DNA of 64,000 bases from Chlorocebus sabaeus (GCF_047675955.1 NC_132911.1:80599208-80663207), one strand, 5' to 3'; positions 22,163 to 36,178 are shown, numbered from the stretch's first letter. The notes: generated from the letters alone by a model not told the origin. A program made the numbers and translations.

Positions 22163-22211
22163 GAGGTTAAATCTCCTGTTAGATGTTTTCTAACCACAGC
22201 AAAAGAAAAAA
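22163..22211 (+). mobile_element. L1M 3' end, right part
   Basis: TTAAATCTCCTGTTAGATG continues the 3'UTR of the L1M interrupted at 21,802 and runs into an A-rich tail. A GA-rich simple stretch (about 22,224-22,268) follows. Confidence 0.65.
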
Positions 22212-25200
22212 ATAGAAATAACGAAAAAAAAGGAAGGAAGAAGGAAAAAGGAAATGAAGGAAGAAGGAGCCTGAGCTGGTATCCCTCCAATTCCTGGGCC
22301 AAAAGTAGAAGTATGCGCTTCAAATGCTTTCCATTTGTTTTTATTAAATCCGTTTAAAAAATGAGAGACCCAAAAGATACTTTCAAAACCTACATTAGAA
22401 TTAAAAGTTATCTGATACTTTGAGCTAGATTCTCCCAATCTGTCAGCTGCTGTCTGTTAGAGAAATTTTATGCCCTGAAACAGTTGGGGCACACAATAAT
22501 TCCTAAGTGTGACTTCCAGGAACACCTACTTTACACAATACCAGTATTAAGCATCTAAACTCCTAAGCTTTAAAATACAAGAATAATCCAATCAGCATAA
22601 TGAAGATTTTAAGGGACCTGTGACTCCAGTAATTTCAAAGTTATGTCATCTAATTGTATAACATCCTCATCTTTTCCTGAACATTTATTTCTCAGATTAA
22701 ATGGAAGTACATAAATTGGTATGTGGGATTTGGAAAAATAATTTGTGGTTCTCCTAAATATAAATGGTAACACTATAAGCTATTATAAAAAAAAAATTAA
22801 AGGGGGCAGCAAAGAATATAGTCACAAGAATTAGAAATGCATAGCAGAATAATTACAAGTTTATGTAATGCATTCTGTCATTTCCCATAATACATGGATG
22901 AGACTTCTCATAGAAAAAAGTCTATAAGCACATTTGCTCACAATTTTAGTCCTAAATTTAGTAAGGGAGTGTCTTCACTAGCCTTATAGAGTCAGAGGGA
23001 AACAGCTCTACCCTTCAAATAAAGATCATGGTGATTAAACACTTAAAAAGCGAAGAAGTTAGGTAGCTTTAAGTTGACCAATGTAGGTAGTCTTTGATGG
23101 TTTATTTTTTTATCCTTGAATACGATTACAAATGTTAAAAAAGACAAAGATTTTGAATGTCTTCATATGCAGATTTACTGTGATGTCTCAAAATTTTTAA
23201 TACTATTGACCTTTTATTTTTTGATATGTTATAAAACATCTTCTAAAGTGATATGATTTATTGGTGGAAATTAAATTTTAAGGTATTTCAGAAACATAAA
23301 TATATAAGGTAAATTAATTTTAACCTAAAAATATTAAATAGAATATTTGCAAATCTAATATCAGCATAGTTATTAGAATATGTTTAAAAATAGGCATGTA
23401 CATTTCCATACCTATCAAACACTTAATAAAAGATGACTCCTCAGGACAATTTGCAAACTGGTTTCATCTAGATATATGTTGGTGTAAATCAGGAACTTTC
23501 AGTTCACCATTTTTCTAAACAAGTATGCCATAATCTTTGCTAGCTCTGTTTCCATGAGGCCATCATAAATCTACCACACTGTACTGTCCTCTCAGAATGC
23601 AGTCAAAGATTCAAATAGTTGAAAGTATAGAGAACTATACATACAGCAAGTCTATCTTCCTAGTCAGTAATCTCAATCACCTGTGGGACATATTTCATTT
23701 TAACAAAATCTTAATAGAAATGTCCTCATCATGTGTAAAAGCTAACCCTTTATTATTACACTTTATTGAAAAAGACCTTTTCTGTTACCCTAGACAAATG
23801 AAATAGGAGTGGATAATCTTTTCAATGTATACACATATGTGGTTTGCATACAATGTCTACTAAATTAGCCAGGATGGACTATAGTGAACTAAATGCAAAC
23901 TTTGATTCAAATGGCATAAAACATTTTTCTCGATTTGCCACTGCTGATATTTAATTTGCTTTGATCTAAACCTGCTAACATTATCCAAGTGGATGGAACA
24001 ACTAAGATTCATTATTATGGATTTACTTTTAATACTGAAGGTGTCTGTTAAAAGTAAAGTAAAATAAACGAATAAAAATACTGAATTTTTAGTCTTCAAA
24101 CTTAAAATGCTATACTGAAGCCAGAAAAAAAAAAATTAACCTGTTCCTTTTTTGGAATTATACTTTATAGTTTTGTATTTATTGAATGCATTCATAGGCT
24201 CCCTTAGGATGTGAAATGTATGGAAATATATGTGCATTACTAAAGAAAGAACTAAATTTATTCTTTCCCCACATCATGCTCTTCTTTGCAGTAGAGGTTT
24301 TTAATTCAATACAGAGCTAGAATGAGATGGAGCCAATTTCCTGGTCTATATGTGTGACAAATGCTGAAAGTGGCACAAGATTAACAAATTAGTTGAAGTA
24401 TAGATCATAAAAGATTTTTTTCTGTGTCTCTAAATCAAAATTCATACTTTATTTGAAATGAAGCCTTCTTTATAATTCAAAAATGAATAAGGATATTTTA
24501 TTTCTTTGTATTTAAGATGAAAAATGAAATATATGACAACATCCTAGCAATTTTTTAAAGCAAATGTTTTATTTGTAGGAAAGCTTATAAAATTATATAT
24601 CTGGAATATGAAATTAGTATAATTATCTAGTATCTTAGATTAATAACTACAATGTATAGTTTGCTAGATCTGTAAAATTACTTTCAAAATAGATAGTTAT
24701 TCTCAAAATAAAAGCACAAAATGAAAAGCAGAGGTACCATTTATTTAAATCTGTATTTTCATGGTTAAAAATATGCTTAAAAGGAAAAGTCCTAGACAAA
24801 TACACTTGCTTTTCTAATAACGTTTGTTAGCTTGGTTCTAAGTAAAAACTATCAGGCTTGGCTGTTTTTCTAACCTCAGAATCGTGTACTTGATATAATC
24901 CAGATATCTAACACCAAACAATAAAAACATCTGCGACAATAAAAGCATGTAACAGTTGTGGAATTGTTTAATTTGGGAGAAATGACTATGTTTAATAATC
25001 ACATGTGCATGAATTGATTTCTCCTCTTCATCAAGAAACTTTTACATTTTGCGAATGATTTTTTTAAAAAATCAACTTAGGATGTGAAAAGCTTTATAAA
25101 AGATATTCTGAAATACGTGTTTTGGAATTGGTTCACTCATTCCGCTTTAGAACCTTGTCATGGTCCACCTGTTTTGCTTGAGCTTAAATTATATAAAAAT

Positions 25201-28200
25201 AACAGCATTTTAAAGCAAGCACAATCTTACTTGTTGTACCCAAACATGATAACACGCTTAAAATTCAAGAAGAGCTCTATGCAGGTTGTACCTCTCAGTC
25301 ACCCAATCTCCTTTCACATATCTGTTCATGTTGACAGACTATGTCATAATACATCAACAGAAAGATCACCACAGAAGAACAAAATTTCATCACCTGACAG
25401 CAAGAGGAAAACTGATTTTCAGTATTAAGTGTGTAAAAATATACCATTAACTCACTTCCAATAAGTCTACTAGCTTTAAAAAATAGGGCACCTGCTATAA
25501 TCACAAATATATGATAAGGCAATTAGGTTTATGTCTTTGGTGTCACTCTTTGACTGACAGCCTATTTTCATTTACACTTTTATATGATTTTTAACTCTAT
25601 TTTGGAAGCAACTTAGATAATTTTTAAAAAATAATTTCTTAATGAGGCATGTAGTTCTATGCATGTAAAAATATATTTACCAAACGTTTTAAAGACAGTC
25701 TTTCTTATATTAATCATGAGCAGAAACCTACAGACCATTGAAATAGAAATGAGTATTTAAGCTTCTGATAAAAGTTAGGTATCTTTTATATACAATATCT
25801 TGCTCTGTTGTGTATGGCTTTCAGTAGAAATTTAACAATATCTGTAATAAATAATGTCTTTTGCAGCCTAGGACATCATCTGTCACTTAGGCTTTAATTT
25901 TGCCCCTGTTTGAACACCCTACAACATATGCACTTCTCTTTTGTCTATTATCCTAGAGTTGTGCTATTCCCAAATATTGACATCATCTACTTTTATCAGC
26001 ATTAACTGCTCTGCAGCTTCCCAGGCTCATGCTCAGCTCTATTTCTTCCTATTGATTATCTTCCTCACTCCAGCAGGTAGCTAGCCAGCGAGGCTGTCCT
26101 GAGAAATAGCTTCCAATGACTTTATACGCACAATTTACACGGAATTGTTTAAAGAAGATATTAGCCTCAATACAAATCAGTGAACCTCATTTAGTCAATA
26201 CTGCACAATTCCGCTGTTGGCACCCTGTCACATGTTCGTCTTCACAGTCAGCTGCCGTACCCAATCTGCACATTAGCCATAGTATTTAGTTTCATATTAA
26301 AATGAAGCCAGATTTTTTCACTTTTGCTTTTCTTTTTGAAATCTTTTCAGTATACTTTTTACATCACCTCACTGAGCCATGTGATAGTAATATATTTTGA
26401 AATATAAAAACCTGAGATTAAATGTTTGATTTTTGACAGTGTTCTTAAATATAATAAATTCAAAAGGAAATACTGTTAAGTTAAAATGGAGTGTTTTTCA
26501 TTAAGTCCAATCAAATGGTAGACAACAAAGGATCTTTTATTTGAGAATATGAAGTGAAAATGAAAACCAGAAAACCTTTACTAAGAAAAGGTCCAGCTAA
26601 ATTATGTTGGAAGGAGGTCTCCAGATTGAGCCTGGGTGTTTCTTTTACTCAACGTGAATTAAAATAAGATATGCTCTAAAGAAATATCTTACAAAGAAAC
26701 AAAACTTACGCTTTTTGGAGATGAAAATAAGGTCTAAGAACAGTTGACTTTGAAAATAATTCTAAAGAAAGATCACATATGAAAAAAATTGCCACAGCAT
26801 CTGATCTTTTCTTATAATCATAACAGGGAAATGTTTAGAGTAAAGTAATGCTAGTCCCTTCTTTCTCTCCTATGGCAATGCTGTAAAATTCTAGAAGGAG
26901 TGTTTATATTTCAGAATTGCTCCTCCTTAAACTACTGGTTTATGATAGTTAATGAAATGATATCCAAATGTTGAAAAAGGAAAAATCCAAATGAAAATCG
27001 AAATGTGAACTACAATGAATAACTAAGCAATATAATGCTACTCTGAATGTTTGTGCATCTATGACAAAATGAACTGCAATACATTAAAATTCTTCAGTGG
27101 TAGTGTAATATATAAGTGAAGGTTTACATATAAAAGCTTTAGCTATCAAAAAAGGATCATTATAAAATATTATCCTAAACGTTTACTTGAAAATATCATT
27201 AACATCTTAGAATACATTCTGAAAGTTGTCATTACACCTATTTGCATATTTTTGTAAACTGAAATAGGTAAGAATAAAGCACACCGATCAAAATAGTCTA
27301 TTTGTTATTAAATGTATCCTCTAGCTTTAGTGGCTGAGGGGCAGAAAGACTTGGGGAACATGAGAAGCAGAGAAAATAGTAATTCTAGTTTTAGAGATTT
27401 TTAAGGTCTGTATATATATCACATTTTAACTAAAAAGCAACAATTGAACAAAATGACGATTTTAATAAAAAGTGATAATAATGGCAGCATTTTGAAAGTT
27501 AACATACAATAAAAATTATATAATAATTATAAATATCTCAAGATTTTCTTTTTTTTTTCTATAAGATGCTAACAGTGATTTTTGTTTGACCTTTGCTTTC
27601 TTTTCTTTTCTCTTTAAATAGCTTTAGTTAAGCCCAGGTAGAAAAGACATGCTAAAAGATGGGCAGACTATCTTGACCATACATCTTCTCACACATTTAT
27701 TGCAAACTGACACTCATACAACAGTGTTTTTACTTTTTTATAATCACAAAGATTCAACAAAGAATAATTCAGGTACCAAGGGAAAATCACACTCCAGGAA
27801 AAAGAGAAATGTTGTCACTGCACATTCAAGCTGCATAAATACAGGTATGGCAAAGATAATTGTAATATTTGTGTGATAGCATTCAAAATAAGTCAATGAT
27901 CTAAATATGAAAGAGTTTAGGTATAGTTATGTATATGCATTCATTTATAGAAATATTACATGTAATGCACAAATACAAATTCTAGCCAAAGCTAAAATGC
28001 ACAAACATTATTAGGCTTTTTCATTTTAAAATATATTTTGATTAACATGTATCTATATATTAAGAACATTTCTACCAACTATGCTAGTCCATTTATCATG
28101 TAATATTCTTATATTAAATAAAGTTGCTTGCTTTATATATTGACAAACAAGAATGTTCTCAGTAATGAAAATGTAAGCACAAACAATGGACACAAGATAG

Positions 28201-28821
28201 GTATTTAAAACTAACAGCAAAATAGTTAAAGATTTCGGAGAAATAAAAATGCTAATATTTTCCCCAAAAAAACTTTCCAAATTAACAATAACGCTTTAAG
28301 TGTAAGTCAATGTTGATTTCAATTTATGTCAAAACATGAAAATCTCAAAAAACAACATTCCATGATAACTTTTAAAAGAAGCTAATTTTCTTTAAATATT
28401 TTGTTTTAATTAAATTTCTAAAAGAGAAAATTATTTTTGTTTTCTCAGTCCACTAAGACCTATCTATAGAAGAAAACATGATGCTAAACCTAAAATTGTT
28501 ATAAACTTTATAAATTTTCATATTTGTGATGCATATTAAAGATTAACATTAAAGATCTATAGTGACCACCTGCATAAATTACCAAGACGTTGCCAAAAAA
28601 AACACATATGTATCATTTCACTGCATTAGTTTTACTAGCAAAGTATTCTGGACAGATTCCAGAAATTTCAAATAAATATCTTTTTCATAAATATTTTGGT
28701 GTGTATGATCTAGTCATAAAGACTATTTTACGGCCAAAAATTTAAAAGCATATTGAATTCTATGAGATTATCCTTTCTAGAAATGTAAACTTAATGTATC
28801 TAAAGTAAATACACACACAGG

Positions 28822-28847
28822 CACACACACACACACACACACACACA
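28822..28847. repeat. (CA)n microsatellite
   Basis: Uninterrupted CA dinucleotides, about 13 units. Confidence 0.95.
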
Positions 28848-29373
28848 GACATTTTGCCAAGAGACACTCTGTTTTGATTGTTAAAGTGAACTGAAAATGA
28901 ACACATTAAGATGATTATTGCATTGTCATTTATGTAATTATGTAGCTTAAAAATACATAATCATTTCAGTTAGCCCTAATTTTACATATTTAACAATACA
29001 AGTATTGTCATTATTAATTTTTATAAAGTGAAAATATTTTAAAATATTAGCTAACACATTTCTATTTAAAATCTAAGACAGTGTTACTTAAAAATATACA
29101 ATCAAACTAGATAGCTAATTGGATTTATTTCACAATTTTTAATTTGATTTTTCTATATAGAAAAATGTGTATAACAAAGTACAATATTAAAGAAATTAAT
29201 TTTAGTCTTTTTATAGAGTACTTTTAGACATCTATTACCATCTATAGAAAACACAGATATATCATACATGCATATATATGTTTGTGTGTGTATGTATGCT
29301 ATTTATGTATTTTGCACAGAGAAGAAAAACATTGTCATAATCTAGAATAAATAAAGATGTATGTGTATGTCTC

Positions 29374-29404
<31 letters not shown>

Positions 29405-29411
29405 AGAGAGA
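29374..29411. repeat. (TG)n(AG)n compound microsatellite
   Basis: About 13 TG units followed directly by about 5 AG units. Confidence 0.95.
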
Positions 29412-32400
29412 TGGAGAAAAAAATTGGTACCTTACAAAAAAGTTAAAGGTAGGATATTCACATGTTTCAAAATTAATCTAAGGGTATTATGTTATCATAT
29501 AAACATTAATAATTATTTATCTCTCTTTCTCTTAGTGTTTGGGGTGTGTGTGTGTGTGTATGTGTGTGCTCACTAACAAGAAAGTGGATATTTGAGATGA
29601 AGGGAAAAGATAACTGTATGGAGACCTAAAATAAGGCACTTTGGTTAAAATTACTAAATTAAAACTTAAATATATTGGGGTTTACTTTTCCAAAATATGA
29701 AATACTGAACCTATAAAACGGGCATTAGAATTACACTATATTTTGAAGATTTTCTATTGAAAACTTTCCCCACGTAAATGCTTTTATCAATACTACCATA
29801 TAGTACTATAAAATATTCTTAAGGCATGTATGAAAATATCATGAAATAAACCCAAAAGTTTCATCTTGCATCACAAAGGTGAAGAGTGTAGTAAAGACAA
29901 AATTCCTTATCATTTGATTCTGCTATAACTGTTTCAAGCCTCTTACTGTAATGCTTTTTACGTATATCATTTGTTGGTCTTCCAAATTTGTCCTTTTCTC
30001 AATATTCTAGGGCTGAAAAAAAATAATATAACACTACATGTCAAGAATTTACATAGCTACCTAAGAGTTAATATCTTGGCCATCTTTAAGACTATGCATT
30101 TAGTTATAGCCTCAGTAATGCCAGTGTTACAGTATTCAAGTGATGCTATTAAAGGACACCTTATTAGTAAGTGGGCATCTTACTATGACCTGACTACTTA
30201 GATTTCTGAAGCCATATATATATACACACACATACACACACACACACACGTATTTGTATAAAAACCACCTTATGTAAACTCTTCATCCCCATGAGGGTAG
30301 CAATAGTGTTTGTTGTCACGGAGTTGACAAAAAGCAGTACACAAAAAGTTGCATGTGATTATCAAGTAGACATATTCATTTCCTAATTCCCAGACAATTA
30401 ACAAGGATAAAACTTCAGACGCCTCGCTTCTAATGCTAAACTAATGACACAACAGAATCAAAATAGGTTAGGAGTGGGGGAGGGGAGATTGAGAGCCAAA
30501 TATCTTTTTTGAGGCTCCACAATGGGTTGAGGGCCTAATTATTTTTAAGTATAATCCAACCAACCTCTTCTCATGCTTAGCTGCACTGAGTGACACTATT
30601 TGTGATGCCCAGTGTGCTGAAACTGAGCAGGTTGCTGTCAGTTTAAAAATGACTATAATAAAAGTGACCATGAAGATGGATCTTGTGATTTTGCGTTTCT
30701 AATCAGTCATCTGTGAAGAACACTTTTGCTTTGATTCAGCAGACTGGTGACAGCCATGATTGATAGTGCACGAGGATAAAAAAAAAGGTTATTAACTGTC
30801 TTCCTATTAAGCTCAATGTATTACCCCTCTAGGTGCATCTCATACTTTAAGTTAAAGTACTTACTCAGGTAAGGTCAAGAATGAACTCTATGGAGATGGT
30901 ATCCATCCTGTTGAAAATGAGTGAGGCATCCTTGTATTGATTTTTTTTTTTTTGGTAGCATTTATACTATGTTTAATTCTACTGTCTTATTCATTAGTTA
31001 AAGGATAGAAATTTCATCCTTCTAACAGCACACATATGGAAAGTACGAAAGGTGTAGAAAATAGCTTTAAATGTAAAGATTTGAATGTAGAGATAACTAA
31101 CAACATGTGTGTGGCATATACATGAATCTATATTTAAACAGATGGTCATATATTATACAACCTATGAAGGTACTTTTAATGGTAAACACTAAAATTGATT
31201 TATAATTAAAAAATAAGTATCTGTGTTGTAAATGCAAAAAACTGTTTCAATTTTCAATCATCCATAAATGGCAAGTTCATGATAAAGAAAAACTTAAGAA
31301 AAATTCAAAGGATGTCTTAAAATACCTAGGCATTTGTTTTGGTTTAAATTCTTTAATTTATTAACTTCATCTCATTTTAATTTTTTAAAATTGGAAATAT
31401 TAACATAGAAATGAACACTTGAGTGACAGCATTCTTAAATAGCATACTATATACAAACACATACACGGATAGTATTATAGATCCCGAAGTATTTAAAGTT
31501 TTCCAGTAACTGAGGACATGCCATTAAAAGAAATAGTAAAATATTAAATGTCACCATATTTCCTGTGCTCATTTATTATTACAAAAGCCAAAGTATACTG
31601 AAATTTTTTGAACATTTTTTTAAACTTATTGCTAAAATATTTTAAATTTACAAATGTAGTTTCAGGAGATAAATTAAACATATGCATTTTAATTTTAAAT
31701 TATAGTATTATGTTTCTTCATATGTTTTCCACTGTAAACACTAAGCACATGTTAAATGTAATGTGAATTAGCCAAAAATATTTAAGGACATCAATACCTT
31801 GGCATTGAGGTAGCCATTTAAACAATAACCAAATCTCAGCTCTATGTGCTTGGCGGTTCCTCACTGAGCAACTCTGCACAGTAGCGCAGAATAAGAAAAT
31901 GTTACCAGTATGACATTAGAGTTTCAATGCAGGAAAAATCGTATTATGTCCAAAAGTTTTTTCTAGAATATCATGGCCTGTTTCTCCAGTGCCAGTAACT
32001 ATGCCCATTTTGGGTCTATAATAAATTATATTTTGAAAATATGCTGTTTTAACATTGGGACCTATCAACAATGAAATACAGAGAAAGTAAGGAAATGAAG
32101 TTCAAGATTTCATTGAATTTTTCTTTATAGCCTGAAACATTGGCTCTCCATCCTACTCTGCTTAATATTGCAATTGCTGCTTTTAAAAGCCTTTCTAGTT
32201 CTCTAGCATTTTATGTATGCCAAGTACAATTTAAATACTTACACATTGAAACCTTCTTCATAAAAATGTTAGATCAATATAAAAATTGTTTATTTAATGA
32301 ATCGTGTTTATGTGGAATGGACTTAAGTGTAGATTTTATAATTCATACAAGATTTCCTCAATAAGACAAGTTACCTTTGTAATTAAATGACTTTTCCTTT

Positions 32401-32952
32401 CTGTCCTATACAACTTCAGCAGGCAAACTTGCATTCCAAAATTTAGAAATCATGATGATATAAGTGACCAAGGGGGTGTCTGGTCAATGGTAGCATTCTA
32501 TATTCTTGTACAAATATTTGTCAAAGGTTTCACAATGAAATTGTAAGTTAAGAAATATGTTGTGTGTTTCTCTAAAATACTGTTTGCTTTTAAAATAAAA
32601 AAAGAACGATGCAATTCCAATCTATCTCATGGTAATTTACACAATGCTCTGAAGTGTTAGTGAAATGCCCAACTTCCTCCATCTGCCTAATTCAAAATGT
32701 CTTAAGGAAAATGAGGAAATACAAAGGCTAGGTAGGCCTTAGAGGAACACACACATTTCCTGGTGTCCTCTGTTTCTTATGGAATCAGGATCTAGAACAC
32801 ACAGTACACGCAACACACATTTTATGAAAGAACAAGGCAAAGACGATTTCAGGTAAAGTTTAGGTAATCTCCAAGGTAGTCAATTACCATTACTATAAAT
32901 GAAATTAAAGTTGAGCAGACTCCAACAGTGTCAGACAAGAACATTTTAAAAC

Positions 32953-33019
32953 GCAACATCTTCCTTTATCCTTTTGGAACTCCAGAGCAACATCTTCCTT
33001 TATCCTTTGGCGCTCCAGA
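32953..33019. repeat. 34-bp direct tandem duplication
   Basis: Copy 1 (32,953-32,986) and copy 2 (32,987-33,019) both begin GCAACATCTTCCTTTATCC and end CTCCAGA. They differ by one deleted T and two substitutions (GGAAC vs GGCGC). No transposon explains it. Confidence 0.92.
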
Positions 33020-33329
33020 ACAGAATGTTGCATTCATGTTCAAACAAATAACAGAACTGGCAAACACACACACACACACCCCTTGTCTGTGCAAACTCCT
33101 TCCATTTAGTTTTGAGCCTATCGTGACCTGTTTTCATAGACTGCTGGGATACAAGGCATCTTTAGTTTACAGTTTCTAAGACTTGGATTCCTTTTAGTTT
33201 AAAACTCTCTTCTGCAGTTCCTCCAAGCCTATATGCATCTCTCCTTCTCCTCCCTTTCTCCTCCAGAACCTACTAGGGCACATAAGGTAGGGGTATGGAC
33301 TGGGTGGTGCACATATATGTAGCCAGAAC

Positions 33330-33620
33330 GTGGAGATCGGCAGCTGCTGTCCACTCCCAGACTGTGTACCTGAGCGCAGTGGCCACTCTGCTCTTCCGCC
33401 CAGCCCACTCCTGCCTGCAGTGTTGCTGCTGTCACGCCAGCCGGTGATTTGATAGGCTTGTCGGGTTGCCATGGTGTTGACTTCTTGCCTCTGAGGAGCT
33501 GCCCAATGACTGGAGGTCTGGGATTAAAGCGGGAAGAGGCAGCGGCCACAGCGAATTTCAGCGGCAGCTGCAGCAGCTAGAAACAAGAGGCAAGAGGACG
33601 AGGTCTTTAGGTTGCGTCCC
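33330..33620. promoter_or_regulatory. CpG-enriched block A
   Basis: Local GC rises and CpGs appear (AACGTGGAGATCGGC, GAGCGCAG, CCGCCC, CACGCCAGCCGG, TTGTCGGG, AGCGGGAAGAGGCAGCGG). It is the first member of the CpG chain that ends near 44.6 kb. On the minus strand CGCTCAG|GTACAC near 33,370 is a plausible splice donor. No transcript can be shown. Confidence 0.5.
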
Positions 33621-34036
33621 CCTCCTGCAGTCAGGGCTGCCAGTGAGGGAAAGAGAAGAAAGGGTGCACAGTTGAAATGGTGACCACTCGAAGTCAGAAG
33701 ATACAAGCGAGGGCTTTGAGACCCGCTCAGGAACAACTCATGAGCAATTAGCACGCGCTGAGAGGAACCGTCTTCCAGAATTCGTTATTATTCACATTAG
33801 ACATTACTGGAGTGGGTGGTGGGACTGAGAGTAAAAAGGTGTTAAAAGGGACCTAAGTAGTTGATACATTTCCCCCCACACCCTACCGTTCATTTGGGCA
33901 ACGAAATAATTTGACAGATGTAAAGGCGCTGTACGGCGAACTTTATATCATGGAAACTGACTTAACTCCAAGAAGCGAAAGTGCAATTAGACAGCAACCG
34001 AGTATAAGAAAATAGTTGCCTTGGACGGAGGCTGGT

Positions 34037-34060
34037 GGGGCGGGGGGTGAGGGGGCGGGG
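34037..34060 (+). promoter_or_regulatory. Strong G-quadruplex motif
   Basis: Four G runs of 4, 6, 5 and 4 are separated by loops C, TGA and C, a textbook intramolecular G4 pattern with 1-3 base loops. It lies between CpG-rich blocks A and B. Confidence 0.85.
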
Positions 34061-34557
34061 AAGTCAGAAAGTGCATGTGCAATGCACAACCCCAGACGGA
34101 AATTGTAAACTAGGAAATGAAAGGGAAAGAAACCGCTTCTGTTATAAATTAGTAGGTAGGTGAAGGTTATGCAAAGAAGAAAAGGGAAAGTAAAGCTGTT
34201 AAAAGAATAGAATAAAGCCCCTGGGAGTTCAACTCGAAATCCCCCTTTACTCCCCAATCCAAAGGGAGTAGTAGGAGGAGAAAAAAGTGCATTCTGGTGT
34301 GATGAGAACTCTCTGGAATGTCTGGAGGAGAGGATAGAAGTGCGAGGGTAAGAAGACCCGGGTGCTAAATAAATCGCAGGAGAGACAAATGGGGGAGGGG
34401 CAGGGTAGGAAAGAAATAGTCCGCGATTCACCCAAAGGACTAGGAGATTCAGAGAGATTCCAGCAGAAGGAAAGGAACAGAAGTTCAGGCTCCCAGCGTA
34501 AGGAAAGGAGGAAACGACAAGAATCCCTAAGAGAAAAAGAGGAAAAAGGTGTGTGCT

Positions 34558-34816
34558 GCTGAGGCGGGGCGTGGGAAGACAACCACAGTCAACTGGAAGG
34601 AGCCAAAGTCAGGCAGCAATTACTAGGACTTCGGCCAGAGAGGGCAGAAGATTGAGTAGACAGGCGGTCAACCAGAGCAGCGCGGGGCAAGACTCACGAG
34701 CGCGAAGCCAGGTGCCGCGCGGTCCGCGCCTCGGCTCCGGGCGACGCAGGGACTTTGCTGGCAATGAGAAGGGCTGCTCGACCAGTCTGCCGGTGTCACG
34801 ATTCCCCGCGAGTCGC
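34558..34816. promoter_or_regulatory. CpG island B
   Basis: Dense CpGs from GAGGCGGGGCGTGG through GCGCGGGGC, GAGCGCGAAGCC, GCCGCGCGGTCCGCGCC and GGGCGACGCAGGG to CCCCGCGAGTCGC. It is bordered by AT-rich, conserved-looking DNA from 34,830 on. Overlapping open frames on both strands (66-93 codons) are low-complexity and not called as genes. Confidence 0.7.
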
Positions 34817-34829
34817 AAGCACACGCCTC

Positions 34830-36175
34830 ACTAACTACTTTACAGCCACTTCCATTGATTTTCTTTAACAAATAAACATAATACCCGTTACAGCAACACT
34901 TCCTCTTGCTGCCGCAGCTAGAATGCCATAAGCTCTAATGACTGCATTTCTCCGGACAGCAGTTTTCACATCTCCAAATAAATCGTTTTCCTTCACTTCA
35001 GGTTTGGAGAGGCTAGTCCTCGCCCTTCTCTATAATTTGGGAATCACATTTAAGAATAGGTAGAAGACAAGTCCAGACACTAGTTTGTAAATCTGGTAGG
35101 GCTCACTCTTATTTGCATATTAATTTTGCTTATAAGAAGTAACTCAATTTGGGAGGGAACCGCCGGAAAAGAAATCGACTCCTTTACATCTGCAGGGAAA
35201 TCAACATTAGTTCGACAGGCACACCTAAGCTACTGCCCTCGAGTTGTCTCTTCAAATATTCCTTTAAAAATAAAGTATTTATTTTAAAGTAGCCCCCCTT
35301 CAAACGCCCGTTTCTGCTGAGGTTCTTCCATACATGTCAAAGGGTTGTTGAATTATTCATTATTGTAATTACTATCATCATTGTCATTATCCCTTTCCAT
35401 GTGGAAATAATTTTATTATCGTAATTTGATATCTGAAGAATTTCCTGTTAGTCGTTTGATAATCATTTTTTTCTGCTGAAAAGAAAAGTTTTGTTTATAA
35501 ATGAGATAGAGAAAATGTTTTAAATGCTTTGATGTTTGCTATAGATTTCCGTTTATCTAATCGATCAGAATGCCAATAAAATCGATTAAAGGTTTAGTGT
35601 TTTACAAACAACCATTTTGTGCTTTTTGATTTTACGTTCAGAATGATTTTAATAAAGCTAATGCTTTCCTTTAACATTCTCCCTTGGAAAAAAAAAAAAA
35701 AAAACCTAAATCTTCATCGTTTTTCCTTTTATTATTAGAAATTGCCATTTAAAATTCTCTTAATAGGAAAATAAACAAAAAGTATAAGCAATGGCTGAAA
35801 TGGTTTAAATTTCATTCTCTTATTGCTCAAGGTATTTAAATAAAGCCCTTTAAAATCTTGGTGAATTATATGCGATCATTCTGTGATTGCGGAATATTAA
35901 ATTAAACTTAGATAAATCCGCATTGAAGGAGGCAGCACCCAATCCTGAATTTATTTCCCATTTTCTCTAACAGCATCACTGCGCTCCTCTCTTTGCAATG
36001 ACAATGTGCCAAATCTGGGCATTTTGAAAACATTTTCCATATGCTTTAACAGGGAACTGATAGACAAAGAAGAAAAGGAGATGATCTTTTTGCTCTGAGG
36101 TATATTTTCTTTAACCTTTTTCTCTTAGACTTTAGTTGATAATCATTTTAAAGCAAAAGTTTGAAAATCATTTAA
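34830..36175. promoter_or_regulatory. AT-rich, homeodomain/POU-site-rich block
   Basis: This transposon-free DNA is dense in TAATTA/ATTA words. It has an octamer (ATTTGCAT at 35,111-35,118, followed by ATTAAT), TCATTATTGTAATTAC, GATAATCATT and CTAATCGATCAGA. Such composition next to CpG islands is typical of conserved non-coding elements at developmental loci. Function is inferred from composition only. Confidence 0.4.
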
Positions 36176-36178
36176 TGC

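Larger units (their letters stand above)
22212..33180. other. Repeat-poor, AT-rich non-coding DNA
   Basis: About 11 kb without any Alu, L1 or LTR that I can recognise, and without a credible coding frame (longest open frames are about 75-114 codons of AT-rich chance sequence). Simple repeats are at 28,822-28,847, 29,374-29,411, 29,546-29,568 and 30,222-30,249. Blocks near 25,860-26,290 and 30,440-30,800 have balanced, word-rich composition suggestive of conserved non-coding elements. A 34-bp tandem duplication lies at 32,953-33,019. Confidence 0.6.

Noticed and set aside
28822..28847. Regular short repeats as a possible CRISPR array
   Set aside because: All regular repeats in the window are microsatellites or retroelement tails in a vertebrate genome; there are no repeat-spacer units.
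33943..34431. 162-codon minus-strand frame between CpG blocks A and B
   Set aside because: Pro/Phe/Ser-rich translation of purine-rich DNA, with no motif or conservation signal visible.
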